A stretch of 64,000 nucleotides of DNA from an uncultured Clostridia bacterium (GTDB lineage Bacteria > Bacillota > Clostridia > Oscillospirales > QAKW01): contig CALWYZ010000008.1 of NCBI GenBank assembly GCA_944385895.1, positions 39,756-103,755 of the forward strand, given 5' to 3'. A model generated the notes under the pieces. It had not been told where the DNA came from. It saw nothing but the letters and a program-made list of their open reading frames with translations, and made no database searches. The position numbers were made by a program, and so were the translations under genes. Every line of letters begins with the position of its first letter. Within the stretch, counting starts at the first letter, position 1. Below are positions 1 through 9,591 of this stretch, piece after piece.

Positions 1-901
1 ACACGGCATCTTCAACCTCAAGACAGTCAAGTGAAAACTTTTCGCCTATACTCTTGCCTATTCCGGTTTTCAGGTCATGAAAAGCGGGCAAACAGTGCAT
101 AAAGACGGCGTCTTTTGACGCGGCATCCATAAGTTTCTGTGTAACGCGGTAAGGAAGAAGGTCTTTGATGCGCTCTTCCCATACTTCAGAGCTTTCACCC
201 ATTGAGACCCATACGTCTGTATAAAGCACCTGAGCGTCCTTTACCGCTTTTTGCGGGTCTGTTTCAAAACTGATTTTTGCGCCCGACTGCTCTGCAAGCT
301 TCTGACAGGTCTTTACAAGCTGCGCATCGGGAAAATATTTTTCAGGCGCGCATACCTTAAAATCAATTCCCATCTTGGCACAGCCGACAGTCAGAGAGTT
401 CGCCATGTTATATCTTGCGTCTCCCAAGTATACAAGCTTTATTCCGGAAAGCTTTCCGAATGTTTCGCGAATAGTCAGAAAGTCCGCAAGTATTTGTGTG
501 GGATGAAACTCATTTGTAAGACCGTTCCAGACCGGGACGCTTGAGTATTTTGCAAGCTCCTCCACTATTTCCTGGCCGTAACCGCGGTATTCTATACCGT
601 CATAAATACCGGACAGAACACGTGCCGTATCGGCAATGCTTTCTTTCTGCCCGATCTGTGAGCCGGTCGGGTCCAGATATGTAACGCCCATACCAAGATC
701 ATGCGCTGCGACCTCAAAGCTGCAGCGTGTTCTGGTACTTGTCTTTTCGAAAATCAAAGCTATGTTTTTGCCTTCAAAATATCTATGAGGTTGACCGTTT
801 TTCTTTTTTTCCTTAAAATCGGCGGCAGTATCCAAAAGATATTCAATTTCCTCGGATGTAAAATCCAAAAGCTTTAAAAAATCACGGTTTTTAAGGTTCA
901 T
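1..901 (-). CDS. argF: Ornithine carbamoyltransferase (3' end cut by window edge)
   Basis: Condenses ornithine with carbamoyl phosphate to citrulline in the cytoplasm, the sixth step of arginine synthesis. About 300 codons are visible from the ATG at 901; the C-terminal end lies beyond base 1. The carbamoyl-phosphate motif STRTR is seen near residue 52 and the ornithine-side HCLP motif near residue 268, which together identify the family. It begins 10 bases after the argD stop and is preceded by a GGAG-type site (reverse complement of ctcc at 909-912 region), so it is the last visible gene of the arginine operon. Because argJ here can recycle the acetyl group, this gene completes the route to citrulline. 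The truncation is only the window edge, not a gene defect. Confidence 0.95.
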   Translation of the reverse strand, partial: MNLKNRDFLKLLDFTSEEIEYLLDTAADFKEKKKNGQPHRYFEGKNIALIFEKTSTRTRCSFEVAAHDLGMGVTYLDPTGSQIGQKESIADTARVLSGIYDGIEYRGYGQEIVEELAKYSSVPVWNGLTNEFHPTQILADFLTIRETFGKLSGIKLVYLGDARYNMANSLTVGCAKMGIDFKVCAPEKYFPDAQLVKTCQKLAEQSGAKISFETDPQKAVKDAQVLYTDVWVSMGESSEVWEERIKDLLPYRVTQKLMDAASKDAVFMHCLPAFHDLKTGIGKSIGEKFSLDCLEVEDAV

Positions 902-911
902 ATTTATTCTC

Positions 912-2072
912 CTACACCGCACACGCGGATTTTATTATTTCAACAGCTTTAATCAACAGGTCATCAGGTATGTTAAGCGCAGGAAGCAGACGCAGTTTGT
1001 TTTTTGCCTTTATTACAAGCACGCCTTTGTCGATACACTCCGATATTATCTCTCCCGCATCGCGCCTTGTTTCTATTCCGAGCATAAGACCCATACCGCT
1101 TACACTTTTTATCCCGTCGGCGTTTGAGAGCGCATCGGTTATAAGCTTTGACTTTCTCATTACATCACAAAGCAATGCATCATCTATCCTGTTGATAATA
1201 TTTATAGCACCGGCACAGCACACCGGATTTCCTCCGAATGTTGACCCGTGCATTCCTACACTCAGCACGTCCTTGACACGCCCGCCGAGCATTGCAGCGC
1301 CTATCGGCAGTCCGCCGCCCAAGCCCTTTGCTGTCGTAACTATGTCAGGACAAATACCAAAATTCATATATGAATACAGCTTTCCTGTACGACCGTTGCC
1401 CGTCTGTACCTCATCTACTATTAATAAAATATCATTTTCTCTTGCTGTTTTTTCCAGCTGTAAAACATAGTCCTTATCAAGAGGCAGAACCCCGCCCTCG
1501 CCCTGTACACATTCAAACATTACAGCTGATACGTCATTTTGCTGTACAAGCTTTTTAAAAGATTCTATATCATTTGCCGGGGTATACAAAAATCCGTCTG
1601 TCAGCGGAAGAAAATCATTATGGAATGAGTCCTGACCGGTAGCGGCAAGCGTTGTTATCGTCCTGCCGTGAAAGCTGTTTACCAAAGTTATTATTTTGGA
1701 GTTTTTCCTGCCGGAAAGCTCAGCGTAACGGCGCGCTGCCTTTATTGCACATTCATTAGCCTCTGCTCCCGAGTTGCAAAAAAACACACGCTGCATCCCG
1801 GTGCGCTCACAAAGTATTTTTGCCAGTGTGACGCACGGTGAAGTATAATACAGATTGGAGGTATGCTGAAAAGTATTGAGCTGCTCCGTTACCGCATCTA
1901 TCCAGGATTTATCGGAAAAGCCGAAAATATTTACCGCTATACCGCTGCCCAGATCGATATATTCCTTGCCGTTTTCATCATATGCCAAAGAGCCGCTTCC
2001 GCGTACAATCTGTACCGGGAAGCGGGCGTATGTATTTGCAATATATTTTTTATCGTCTGATTTAACACTCAT
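912..2072 (-). CDS. argD: Acetylornithine aminotransferase
   Basis: PLP-dependent class III aminotransferase of 386 residues that converts N-acetylglutamate semialdehyde to N-acetylornithine. Visible family marks are the SGAEANE segment, the HGRT segment, the IVDEVQTG motif with the PLP-binding Asp, and the TTAKGLGGG motif with the Schiff-base lysine. An open frame extends upstream to 2174, but the ATG at 2072 is chosen because AAGGAG sits seven bases before it and the longer version would lie entirely inside argB. The start overlaps the argB stop by 11 bases, indicating translational coupling. ArgD enzymes often also act on N-succinyl-diaminopimelate; here a separate aminotransferase near 50 kb probably serves lysine synthesis. 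Confidence 0.94.
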   Translation of the reverse strand: MSVKSDDKKYIANTYARFPVQIVRGSGSLAYDENGKEYIDLGSGIAVNIFGFSDKSWIDAVTEQLNTFQHTSNLYYTSPCVTLAKILCERTGMQRVFFCNSGAEANECAIKAARRYAELSGRKNSKIITLVNSFHGRTITTLAATGQDSFHNDFLPLTDGFLYTPANDIESFKKLVQQNDVSAVMFECVQGEGGVLPLDKDYVLQLEKTARENDILLIVDEVQTGNGRTGKLYSYMNFGICPDIVTTAKGLGGGLPIGAAMLGGRVKDVLSVGMHGSTFGGNPVCCAGAINIINRIDDALLCDVMRKSKLITDALSNADGIKSVSGMGLMLGIETRRDAGEIISECIDKGVLVIKAKNKLRLLPALNIPDDLLIKAVEIIKSACAV

Positions 2073-2940
2073 TGTCTTTCTCCTTAAATACCATTGTTCC
2101 CGCGCCCTCATTTGTAAGAGTTTCGATAAGAATGGCGTGCGGGATAGTTCCGTCAAGAACGATAACACGTTCAACGCCGTTTTCCACAGCGTCGATACAG
2201 CATTCGACTTTGGGTATCATGCCACCCGATATAACGCCTTGTTCCATAAGCTCACGGGCTTTACGTATATTCATTTCGGAAATAAGTGAAGACGGGTCGT
2301 TTTTATCCTGAAGTATTCCTGCGATATCCGTCATTGAAATAAGACGTTTGGCTTTTATAGCGGCGGCTATTTTTGCCGCTGCCGTATCAGCATTTATATT
2401 ATATACATTTCCCTCATCATCGCATCCGACAGTTGATATGACCGGTATATAGCCTTTTTCAAGAAGATCTGTTACAGGCGTGACGTCTACATGAGTTATT
2501 TTACCGACAAATCCCAGACGTTTGTCCTTTTTCTCTGCCGTTATCATATGTCCGTCCATACCTGAAAGACCGACTGCACGCCCGCCTTTTATCTCAAGAT
2601 AATTTACAAGGCTCTTGTTGATTTTACCTGCAAGCACCATTTGCACTATATCCGCAGTTTCCTTATCGGTAACACGCAGGCCGTCAACAAATTCGCTTTT
2701 TTTGCCTATCCTTTCAAGCATCTCCGTTATTTCCGGACCGCCGCCGTGTACCAGCACCACTTTTACGCCTATCAGAGACATGAGTACGATATCCTCCATG
2801 ACCTGCTGCTTCAAATCAGCATTTATCATGGCATTTCCGCCGTATTTTACAACGATCGTCTCACCGTAATATTTTCTTATGTACGGCAGCGCCTGCGTCA
2901 AGATTTCTGCACGCTGCGCATTGGTTATATTCAGAGCCAT
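2062..2940 (-). CDS. argB: Acetylglutamate kinase
   Basis: Phosphorylates N-acetylglutamate, the second and usually feedback-regulated step of arginine synthesis. The 292-residue product shows the amino-acid-kinase fold signatures: VVKYGGNAM near the N terminus, VLVHGGGPEI for substrate binding, and NINADTAAAKIA for the nucleotide site. Two close ATGs exist, at 2946 and 2940. The downstream one is preferred because AAGGAG then lies nine bases away instead of three; the difference is two residues. The N-terminal segment with RAEILTQALPYIRKYYGE resembles the arginine-sensitive hexameric kinases, so arginine feedback is plausible but not shown. It sits between argJ (13 bases upstream) and argD (11-base overlap). 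Confidence 0.95.
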   Translation of the reverse strand: MALNITNAQRAEILTQALPYIRKYYGETIVVKYGGNAMINADLKQQVMEDIVLMSLIGVKVVLVHGGGPEITEMLERIGKKSEFVDGLRVTDKETADIVQMVLAGKINKSLVNYLEIKGGRAVGLSGMDGHMITAEKKDKRLGFVGKITHVDVTPVTDLLEKGYIPVISTVGCDDEGNVYNINADTAAAKIAAAIKAKRLISMTDIAGILQDKNDPSSLISEMNIRKARELMEQGVISGGMIPKVECCIDAVENGVERVIVLDGTIPHAILIETLTNEGAGTMVFKEKDNEC

Positions 2941-2953
2941 TATCATTTTCTCC

Positions 2954-4165
2954 TTATGTTCTGTAATCTCCGTTTATTTTAACATAGTCATAGGTAAGAT
3001 CGCAGCCCCAGGCTGTTGCCTCAAAGTTTGATTCGTGCAAATCAACAAGTATTTCTATTTCGTTCTCACTGAGTATTTTCTTTGCCAGCTCCTCCGAAAA
3101 CTCAACGCCTGAGCCGTTTTCGCATACGCATACCTCTCCTGCCTCCGACCTAAAGGAACAGGAAATTTTCTCAACGTCCACTCTTGCTCCGCTGTATCCG
3201 ACAGCGCACAGCACTCTGCCCCAGTTTGCATCCGCTCCGAACATAGCGGCTTTGGTAAGGCTTGAGCAGATAACGCTTTTGGCAACAATCTTTGCCGTTT
3301 CTTTGTCCGGTGCGCCGCTGACTTTACATTCCAGCAGCTTTGTGGCGCCCTCTCCGTCACCGGCTATCATCCTGCAAAGGTATACATTTACGGTATTGAG
3401 CGCTTTCATGAATGTTTCAAAATCTTTTCCCTCACAGGTGATTTCCTCATTGCCTGCCATTCCGTTTGCAAGAACGACTGCCATATCGTTTGTAGATGTA
3501 TCGCCGTCTATGCTTATCATATTGAAAGTATCCGCAACATCACTTTTCAGAGCTTTTTGCAGCATTTGAGAAGATATTTTAACATCTGATGTTATAAACA
3601 CAAGCATTGTTGCCATATTAGGATGAATCATGCCGGAGCCTTTTGCTATACCGCCTATACGGCAGGTTTTTCCGCCCAGTTCAAATTCTACGGCAATTTC
3701 CTTTTTAACGGTATCGGTAGTCATTATCCCCTCTGCGGCGTACTGACTGTTAAGTCCAAGCCCTGACACAAGCTGTTCCATACCTGACTCAATTGGCGTG
3801 ATATCAAGCGGCTGTCCGATGACTCCTGTCGATGCAACCACTACATCAGATGACTCGATACCGGTAAACCTCTGCACGAGCTCGCACATTTTCCGAGCGA
3901 CTTCAACACCGTTTGCATTGCAGGTGTTAGCATTCCCGCTGTTGCATATTACCGCCTGCGCGATACCGTTTGAGATATTCTGTTTTGTAACGGTAAGCGG
4001 CGCTCCTTTGACAAGATTCGTTGTATACACCGCCGCCGCCGATGCCGGCACTTGACTTACAATAAGCGAAATATCACGTTTTGTACGGTTCTTGCGTATA
4101 CCGCAGTGCGTTCCGTTTGCTTTAAAGCCTTTTGCGGCACAAACGCCGCCGTCTATCATCTTCAT
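2954..4165 (-). CDS. argJ: Glutamate N-acetyltransferase / ornithine acetyltransferase
   Basis: Transfers acetyl from N-acetylornithine to glutamate, recycling the acetyl group so that argA is not strictly needed. The 403-residue precursor has the family's autoproteolytic site NMATML around residue 186, where the Thr becomes the N-terminal nucleophile of the beta chain. The oxyanion region STGVIGQ and the GDGEGATK segment are also visible. Whether it is mono- or bifunctional (able to use acetyl-CoA) cannot be read from sequence; no argA is seen in the window, which favours a bifunctional enzyme but is weak evidence because the window is partial. AGGAG precedes the ATG at 4165. The gene lies 11 bases after argC. 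Confidence 0.95.
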   Translation of the reverse strand: MKMIDGGVCAAKGFKANGTHCGIRKNRTKRDISLIVSQVPASAAAVYTTNLVKGAPLTVTKQNISNGIAQAVICNSGNANTCNANGVEVARKMCELVQRFTGIESSDVVVASTGVIGQPLDITPIESGMEQLVSGLGLNSQYAAEGIMTTDTVKKEIAVEFELGGKTCRIGGIAKGSGMIHPNMATMLVFITSDVKISSQMLQKALKSDVADTFNMISIDGDTSTNDMAVVLANGMAGNEEITCEGKDFETFMKALNTVNVYLCRMIAGDGEGATKLLECKVSGAPDKETAKIVAKSVICSSLTKAAMFGADANWGRVLCAVGYSGARVDVEKISCSFRSEAGEVCVCENGSGVEFSEELAKKILSENEIEILVDLHESNFEATAWGCDLTYDYVKINGDYRT

Positions 4166-4176
4166 AAGTTAACTCC

Positions 4177-5103
4177 TTACAGTACAAGACCCTTTGTTAT
4201 TTCTGTTCCGGTAACGATATTAAGGCACTCGATTGCAGCACCTGACGCTCCTTTGCCAAGGTTATCATATCCGGCTATCAGCAATATACGCTCTCCGTTG
4301 CCGGACACGGTAATCTGCATCGAATCCCTGCCGAACATTGCGTTTGATGCCATAAATCCATTTTCGTCCATCTGCTTTACATATCTTACAACCGGACCTG
4401 TATACATATTACTGTAAAGCTTTATTATATCCTCAACACCGCCCCTAAGCTGAGAGGCAAACAACGGCACGGTAACCTCCATACCGCTGTAAAAATCAGA
4501 TACTATCGGCAAAAACACCGGCGCACTCTCAAGACCGGTAATGCAGGTCATCTCTTTTAAATGCTTATGCGTCTGCCCTATCCCGTAAAGCCTCGGAGAG
4601 GACAAAAGCGTACTTCTGTCATCAGATGTATATTCTGCTATCATCTTTTTACCGCCGCCGGAATAACCCGTGATCGAAGTACATGTCAAAAGCGTATCGG
4701 CGCTTATCAATCCGTGTTCAACAAGCGGATAGACAAGCGCAATAAAACCGCTTGCGTGACAGCCGGGGACTGAAATCCGTTTTGAGTTTCTTATTTTATC
4801 GTAAAATGACGTGCCAAGCTCACAAAATCCGTATGCAAATTCAGGATTTGTGCGGTGTGCCGTCGATGTGTCAATTATAATTGTATCGCTGTCTTTTGCC
4901 ATTTCAACAGCCTGACGTGCCGCGTCATCCGGAAGACACAAAAATGTTATATCCGATATTTCTATTGCCTGTTTTCTGGCATGATCGTCTTTTCTGTGTT
5001 GCTCAGGTATTTTTATCAGCTCAATATCCTCACGTTCACTCAGACGCTCATTTATACGCAGACCGGTAGTACCCGAACTGCCGTCTATAAATACCTTAAT
5101 CAT
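4177..5103 (-). CDS. argC: N-acetyl-gamma-glutamyl-phosphate reductase, short type
   Basis: NADPH-dependent reductase that makes N-acetylglutamate semialdehyde. At 308 residues it belongs to the shorter ArgC class (the long class is around 340-350). The N terminus FIDGSSGTTG replaces the usual glycine-rich nucleotide motif of the long class, and VPGCHASGFI carries the catalytic cysteine. The lysine- or arginine-rich nucleotide region and GASGAAIECLN near the C terminus fit the family. The start overlaps the end of argH by eight bases, so the two are translationally coupled. The placement of argC after argH and before argJ differs from the common argCJBD order and may be typical of this clade. 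Confidence 0.94.
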   Translation of the reverse strand: MIKVFIDGSSGTTGLRINERLSEREDIELIKIPEQHRKDDHARKQAIEISDITFLCLPDDAARQAVEMAKDSDTIIIDTSTAHRTNPEFAYGFCELGTSFYDKIRNSKRISVPGCHASGFIALVYPLVEHGLISADTLLTCTSITGYSGGGKKMIAEYTSDDRSTLLSSPRLYGIGQTHKHLKEMTCITGLESAPVFLPIVSDFYSGMEVTVPLFASQLRGGVEDIIKLYSNMYTGPVVRYVKQMDENGFMASNAMFGRDSMQITVSGNGERILLIAGYDNLGKGASGAAIECLNIVTGTEITKGLVL

Positions 5104-6472
5104 TCAGAAATTCCTTTACCTCTCTAATTTGTTTTTCAACAGACGCAAAACCTGTTCCGCCCTGCGAAACACGCTTTGCCACACAGGTCTCAAGGCTTAT
5201 TTCATCATAAAGATCACTGTCAAACATATCACAGAAGCTGCGGTATTTTTCAAGAGGCATATCTTCAAGCACACAGCCGCTCTCTATACAGCAGGCCACG
5301 ATACCTCCTACGATTTTATACGCCTGCCTGAACGGCATGCCCTTTTTCACAAGATAGTCTGCAAGATCTGTAGCATTGATAAATCCGTTCTGAGCGGCCT
5401 TATACATATTCTCAGGTATTGTACGCATTGTCTCAATCATAGGTGCGAACACTTCAAGACATCTTTTAAGTGTGTCAACACCGTCAAAAACAGCGTCTTT
5501 ATCCTCCTGCATATCCTTATTATAAGCAAGCGGCAAACCCTTGAGCATAGTAAGAATAGTTATAAGATCACCGTACACCCTGCCTGTTTTTCCGCGCACA
5601 AGCTCCGCCATATCGGAATTTTTCTTCTGCGGCATTATACTTGAGCCTGTCGTAAACGCGTCATCAAGCTCAATAAACTTGAATTCCCAGCTGGACCAGA
5701 TTATAAGCTCCTCGGAAAAGCGCGACAAATGCATCATTGTGACAGAAAAAGCACTCAAAAGCTCCACACAGAAATCCCTGTCAGAAACTCCGTCTATGCT
5801 GTTTGCGGTTATGCCGTCAAAACCAAGCGCTGCTGCTGTCATATTTCTGTCGGTATCATAAGTGGTGCCTGCCAGAGCACAACAGCCAAGCGGTGATAGG
5901 TTCATTCTTTTAACCGCGTCTTTTATCCTGCCTATATCCCTTATAAACATATAGGTATAAGCCATCAAATAATGTGAAAACAAAACGGGCTGCGCTCTCT
6001 GAAGATGTGTGTATCCCGGCATTATATTATTTTTGTTTTTTTCCGCCTGAACAACTATTGCACGTATCAGCGACTTTATAAGATCTATTATAACATCGCA
6101 CTCACTGCGCAGATACATACGTATATCAACAGCCACCTGGTCATTACGGCTTCTTGCGGTGTGCAGACGCTTGCCCGTATCTCCGATACGCTTTGTAAGC
6201 TCTGCTTCAATAAACATATGGATATCTTCGCTGTTCATATCTATCTCAAGCCTGCCGCTGTCGATATCGCTGAGTATCCCCTCAAGTCCTGCCAGTATTG
6301 CGTCACAGTCCTCCTGCGTTATTATTTTTTTTGCCGCAAGCATGGCGGCGTGCGCCATTGAGCCCTGTATATCCTGACGATACATCCGGCAATCGGTATG
6401 TATCGACGAGTTAAAGTCATCCGCCGTTTTGTCAAGCGCCTTTGTAAAGCGCCCCGCCCACATTTTTTCCAT
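5096..6472 (-). CDS. argH: Argininosuccinate lyase
   Basis: Cleaves argininosuccinate to arginine and fumarate, the last step of the pathway. The 458-residue protein has the fumarase/aspartase superfamily signature GSSIMPQKKN around residue 280, the HTARSRNDQVA motif near residue 105 and the TGYTHLQ-type segment PGYTHLQRAQP near residue 158. These three conserved boxes form the shared active sites of the homotetramer. It lies four bases after argG and overlaps argC by eight bases, consistent with a single polycistronic mRNA. Length and motifs are normal for the family. Confidence 0.96.
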   Translation of the reverse strand: MEKMWAGRFTKALDKTADDFNSSIHTDCRMYRQDIQGSMAHAAMLAAKKIITQEDCDAILAGLEGILSDIDSGRLEIDMNSEDIHMFIEAELTKRIGDTGKRLHTARSRNDQVAVDIRMYLRSECDVIIDLIKSLIRAIVVQAEKNKNNIMPGYTHLQRAQPVLFSHYLMAYTYMFIRDIGRIKDAVKRMNLSPLGCCALAGTTYDTDRNMTAAALGFDGITANSIDGVSDRDFCVELLSAFSVTMMHLSRFSEELIIWSSWEFKFIELDDAFTTGSSIMPQKKNSDMAELVRGKTGRVYGDLITILTMLKGLPLAYNKDMQEDKDAVFDGVDTLKRCLEVFAPMIETMRTIPENMYKAAQNGFINATDLADYLVKKGMPFRQAYKIVGGIVACCIESGCVLEDMPLEKYRSFCDMFDSDLYDEISLETCVAKRVSQGGTGFASVEKQIREVKEFLND

Positions 6473-6476
6473 ATTT

Positions 6477-7712
6477 TTAACCTTTTTTATTTTTATTCTT
6501 TGCGTTTACCTGCGCCTGTACTTTTATCGGAAGTCCGAACAGGTTTATAAATCCTGCCGCATCAGCCTGATTATATACATGGTCCTCGCCGAAAGTCGCA
6601 ATTTCCTCTGAATACAGAGAATAATCACTCCATGCTCCCGCTTTTATCATATTGCCCTTATAGAGCTTGATCTTAACAGTTCCCGTTACATTTTCCTGTG
6701 TCTTGTCAACAAAAGCCGACAGCGCTTCACGCAATGGGGTATACCACTGTCCGTTATATACAAGATCGGCAAATGTAATTGCAAGTTCCTGCTTTTTGTG
6801 CATAGTCATTTTATCAAGGCAAAGCGTCTCAAGATAGTTATGCGCAAAATACAGTATCGCGCCGCCCGGAGTCTCATACACTCCGCGGCACTTCATGCCT
6901 ACAAGGCGGTTTTCAACAATATCAAGAAGCCCGATACCGTTTTCTCCGCCGACTTTATTCAAAGCAAGGATTATTTCCTTAGCGCTCATCTTATTGCCGT
7001 TTAAAGCAACAGGACAGCCTTTTTCAAAATCAAGCGTTATATATGTAGGCTTATCAGGAGCGTCAACAGGAGATACGCCCATTTCCAAAAATCCTTTTTT
7101 CTCATAAGTCGGCTCGTTTCCCGCGTCCTCCAGATCAAGTCCCTCGTGAGAGAGATGCCAAAGGTTTTTATCTTTGGAATAATTGGTCTCACGGTTTATT
7201 TTAAGCGGTATATTGTGCGCCTCTGCGTATTCAATCTCCTCTTCGCGTGATTTGATATTCCACTCACGCCACGGAGCAATTATAGGCATATCCGGCGCAA
7301 ACGCTTTGATCGCAAGCTCAAACCTCACCTGATCGTTACCCTTGCCGGTACAGCCGTGACAAATCGCATCGGCACCCTCAGCCTTTGCTATTTCCACTAT
7401 CCTTTTGGCGATAACCGGACGCGCAAAAGACGTGCCCAGCATATACCCCTCATACAAGGCCCCTGCTTTTACGGTAGGTATGATATACTCATTTACAAAC
7501 TCATCTGTAAGATCCTCAACGTACAACTTGGACGCACCTGTTTTAAGCGCTTTCTCTTCAAGTCCTTCAAGCTCGTCTGCCTGACCCACATTACCGCTAA
7601 CCGCGATTACCTCGCAGTTATTATAATTCTCTTTAAGCCACGGTATTATAATAGATGTATCAAGACCGCCTGAGTACGCAAGCACTACCTTTTTTATGTT
7701 CTTTTTATCCAT
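6477..7712 (-). CDS. argG: Argininosuccinate synthase
   Basis: ATP-dependent ligase joining citrulline and aspartate. The N-terminal P-loop-like motif AYSGGLDTS at residues 12-20 is diagnostic, and 411 residues is the normal length. Other family segments are [14 protein letters not shown] near residue 120 and [17 protein letters not shown] near residue 270. It is the first gene of the seven-gene minus-strand operon; GGAGG lies seven to eight bases before the ATG. The upstream region holds two possible promoters and several TGCAT palindromes (see 7741-7911), so it is the likely point of arginine control. Confidence 0.97.
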   Translation of the reverse strand: MDKKNIKKVVLAYSGGLDTSIIIPWLKENYNNCEVIAVSGNVGQADELEGLEEKALKTGASKLYVEDLTDEFVNEYIIPTVKAGALYEGYMLGTSFARPVIAKRIVEIAKAEGADAICHGCTGKGNDQVRFELAIKAFAPDMPIIAPWREWNIKSREEEIEYAEAHNIPLKINRETNYSKDKNLWHLSHEGLDLEDAGNEPTYEKKGFLEMGVSPVDAPDKPTYITLDFEKGCPVALNGNKMSAKEIILALNKVGGENGIGLLDIVENRLVGMKCRGVYETPGGAILYFAHNYLETLCLDKMTMHKKQELAITFADLVYNGQWYTPLREALSAFVDKTQENVTGTVKIKLYKGNMIKAGAWSDYSLYSEEIATFGEDHVYNQADAAGFINLFGLPIKVQAQVNAKNKNKKG

Positions 7713-7752
7713 TTTTCGTTCCTCCGAAATGTTTATTCATATTATTGCATAT

Positions 7753-7781
7753 ATATTAGCATATAATGCATATTTATACAA
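7753..7781 (-). promoter_or_regulatory. Candidate proximal promoter of the arg operon
   Basis: On the minus strand TTGTAT (7776-7781) and TAATAT (7753-7758) are separated by 17 bases, about 40 bases before the argG start. The spacer contains ATGCATTATATGC, the same TGCAT theme found in the upstream palindrome, so repressor binding here could block polymerase. This is read from sequence only; the start site is unmapped. Confidence 0.45.
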
Positions 7782-7827
7782 TAGAGTTTTTGTGGTTTTT
7801 TAAACTTCGTAACTTTACAATAATCGT

Positions 7828-7857
7828 ATTATAATATTGCCGCAGATTTTTGTGCAA
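7828..7857 (-). promoter_or_regulatory. Candidate distal promoter of the arg operon
   Basis: TTGCAC (7852-7857) and a perfect TATAAT (7828-7833) lie 18 bases apart on the minus strand, about 115 bases before argG. It would give an untranslated leader that runs through the TGCAT-rich proximal region. Either this or the proximal site, or both, may be used. Confidence 0.45.
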
Positions 7858-7886
7858 CTTTTTTATCGCGTATGCATAACTCTTGC

Positions 7887-7911
7887 ATAAATGCATATTT
7901 TATGCATTTAT
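7887..7911. promoter_or_regulatory. Putative ArgR operator palindrome
   Basis: A perfect 11-base inverted repeat, ATAAATGCATA and TATGCATTTAT, separated by TTT. Its core resembles the known ARG-box pattern TGNAT-AT-rich-ATNCA, although the spacing is one base longer. More TGCAT motifs occur at 7872-7877, 7885-7888, 7745-7751 and 7766-7771, as expected for cooperative ArgR binding. No argR gene is in the window. Confidence 0.5.
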
Positions 7912-7948
7912 ATACTTCTTACACTGGAAAAATCCGTACAAAACCGAA

Positions 7949-7985
7949 CTCCGCGGAAACAGCAGTAAGCTAAAATTCCACGGAG
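7949..7985 (-). terminator. Possible terminator of the galactokinase-like gene
   Basis: Ten-base arms CTCCGCGGAA and TTCCACGGAG pair with one mismatch across a 17-base loop, 20 bases after the stop at 8005. The following minus-strand T content is weak, so termination may be partial. Confidence 0.4.
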
Positions 7986-8004
7986 CAATATAGACAATAT
8001 GTAT

Positions 8005-9243
8005 TTAATATACTTTTACAGGTCCGATATTTCTTATTTTAAGAAGATAACAGCAGCCGCTGCCGAACACAGACTCCATCTCTTTTACATATTCATCCAC
8101 CATTTCATTGGGGACATATGCCTGCATTGTACCGCCAAATCCTCCGCCGTGCACGCGTGAGGCGCCTTTTCCGCACAGCAAATGCTCAGACAGACAAAGA
8201 GCAAGAGACATACCCTGACTTGTAGGATTTTTGTCAGAATAAATATTCTGAAGGAATCTGTATGATGAAGCACCGGAACGGTTTACGATTTTCAAAAACT
8301 CATCAAAATTATTATGCTTTAACGCATCGGCAAGCTTTTCCACGTTTTTGTTTTCATCAAAATAGTGAAACGCACGTATAAGAGCACGCTCGGACAGCTT
8401 ATTTTTCAAATCCGGCAATGCCGCATAAAATTCGCTGTATTGTACTTCTCTTAAATACTGTTTTCCAAAATAGCGCGAAACCGCCTGCATTTCGCCTTTA
8501 ATAGCATCATAATCCCCTGTTAAATCCGCGTGATCGCAGCGGGTATCGGTTATTACCATACTGTAGCCTGTCGAAGCGAAGTCAAAAGGCAGAGGTTCCA
8601 CAACAGGATCGGTCGGGTCTTTAAAATCTATAGATATGATGCCGCCGTACGCACATGAAAGCTGATCAAGAAGACCTGAGCCTTTTCCGAAATACTCGTT
8701 TTCCGAATATTGGGATGCAATAGCCATTGTTTTAGCGTCTATCTTTTCGTCATTATAATAGCTATTGAGTATAAAGGCTATCAGTATCTCAAAAGCTGCA
8801 GACGATGAAAGCCCAGAGCCCTTCAAAACATCATTTGTGGTATATGCATCGAATCCGCCGATTTTATATCCCATATCAGCAAATTTTTTGCAGACGCCCC
8901 TAACAAGCCCGCTGGAATTTGCTTTTTCAGACTCACGCTTTTCAAGATCTGCGATGTTTACGTTTATATCGCCAAAGCCATTGGCTTTTATGCAAATGAC
9001 GCCGTCGTCACGCTTAGCTGTAAAAGCAAGCGCATCAAGATTTATAGACGCACCAACCGCCTTGCCCAGATTATGATCGGTATGGTTTCCGCAAATCTCA
9101 CTTCTGCCCGGTGAGCTGAACACATTTTCCGGCTCATAACCGAAAGCGGCCTTAAATTTTTCAGCTGTTTTCTTATATCTTTCCAGCTGATAATCCAAGA
9201 CATTTTCCGGATAAAATGAAAGATCTTTTTTGTCAAAATTCAT
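8005..9243 (-). CDS. galK: Galactokinase-like GHMP sugar kinase
   Basis: Phosphorylates galactose, or a related sugar, at C1 for entry into the Leloir pathway. The 412-residue protein has the galactokinase signature in the form PGRSEICGNHTDHN near residues 45-58, the GHMP ATP motif GSGLSSSAAFE near residue 142, and the C-terminal HGGGFGGTMQAYVP motif near residue 364. The first motif differs from the classical GRVNLIGEHTDY by having NHTDHN, which is the form I associate with a clostridial galactokinase subgroup. Substrate specificity is therefore inferred. It has its own promoter (TTGCAA/TATAAT) and no galT or galE neighbour here; GGAG lies nine bases before the ATG. Confidence 0.8.
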   Translation of the reverse strand: MNFDKKDLSFYPENVLDYQLERYKKTAEKFKAAFGYEPENVFSSPGRSEICGNHTDHNLGKAVGASINLDALAFTAKRDDGVICIKANGFGDINVNIADLEKRESEKANSSGLVRGVCKKFADMGYKIGGFDAYTTNDVLKGSGLSSSAAFEILIAFILNSYYNDEKIDAKTMAIASQYSENEYFGKGSGLLDQLSCAYGGIISIDFKDPTDPVVEPLPFDFASTGYSMVITDTRCDHADLTGDYDAIKGEMQAVSRYFGKQYLREVQYSEFYAALPDLKNKLSERALIRAFHYFDENKNVEKLADALKHNNFDEFLKIVNRSGASSYRFLQNIYSDKNPTSQGMSLALCLSEHLLCGKGASRVHGGGFGGTMQAYVPNEMVDEYVKEMESVFGSGCCYLLKIRNIGPVKVY

Positions 9244-9275
9244 AAGATATCTCCTGTTCTGTAAAACTCAGAATT

Positions 9276-9304
9276 ATTATATATAATAAAGTCTATGATT
9301 GCAA
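9276..9304 (-). promoter_or_regulatory. Promoter of the galactokinase-like gene
   Basis: TTGCAA (9299-9304) and TATAAT (9276-9281) are 17 bases apart on the minus strand, 33 bases before the start codon. Confidence 0.55.
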
Positions 9305-9338
9305 CAGTTTTATTTTTTTACTTTTTTACAAAAAAGTC

Positions 9339-9367
9339 TTTACAATTTACAAAAAGAATGGTATACT
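9339..9367 (+). promoter_or_regulatory. Promoter of tRNA-Gln
   Basis: TTTACA (9339-9344) and TATACT (9362-9367) with a 17-base spacer, ending 17 bases before the tRNA. Confidence 0.7.
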
Positions 9368-9384
9368 AATCAGGCAATTTGCAT

Positions 9385-9461
9385 TGGGATATAGCCAAGT
9401 TGGTAAGGCAATGGATTCTGACTCCATCATTGCGCAGGTTCGAGTCCTGCTATCCCAGCCA
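9385..9461 (+). tRNA. tRNA-Gln (anticodon CUG)
   Basis: A full cloverleaf: acceptor TGGGATA pairs with TATCCCA, the anticodon loop is TTCTGAC within ATGGA/TCCAT, the T arm contains GGTTCGAGTCC, and CCA is encoded. U1 with discriminator G is typical of glutamine tRNAs. It reads CAG codons. Confidence 0.95.
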
Positions 9462-9465
9462 GTGT

Positions 9466-9505
9466 AACGCCGGATCCAATTATATTGGGCTCGGCGTTAT
9501 TTTTT
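9466..9505 (+). terminator. Terminator of tRNA-Gln
   Basis: Arms AACGCCG (9466-9472) and CGGCGTT (9492-9498), with inner pairing CCAA/TTGG, are followed by ATTTTTT. Confidence 0.85.
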
Positions 9506-9591
9506 AAACATTCTGTTGAAAACAGATATAAAACATGGTAATTTATAATCGCACACATATTAATAAAAATATATAATTGGGGGCGGCATAA

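Noticed and set aside
1..901. Truncated pseudogene of argF
   Set aside because: The frame is open to the window edge with both key motifs intact; it is cut only by the window boundary.
970..1470. Long plus-strand open frames opposite the arginine genes (also 2615-2869, 3252-3569, 16293-16706 and others)
   Set aside because: They are antisense shadows of clear enzymes, lack ribosome sites, and their translations look like low-complexity mirror sequence.
2072..2174. N-terminal extension of argD
   Set aside because: Lies wholly inside argB without a ribosome site; the ATG at 2072 is well spaced from AAGGAG.
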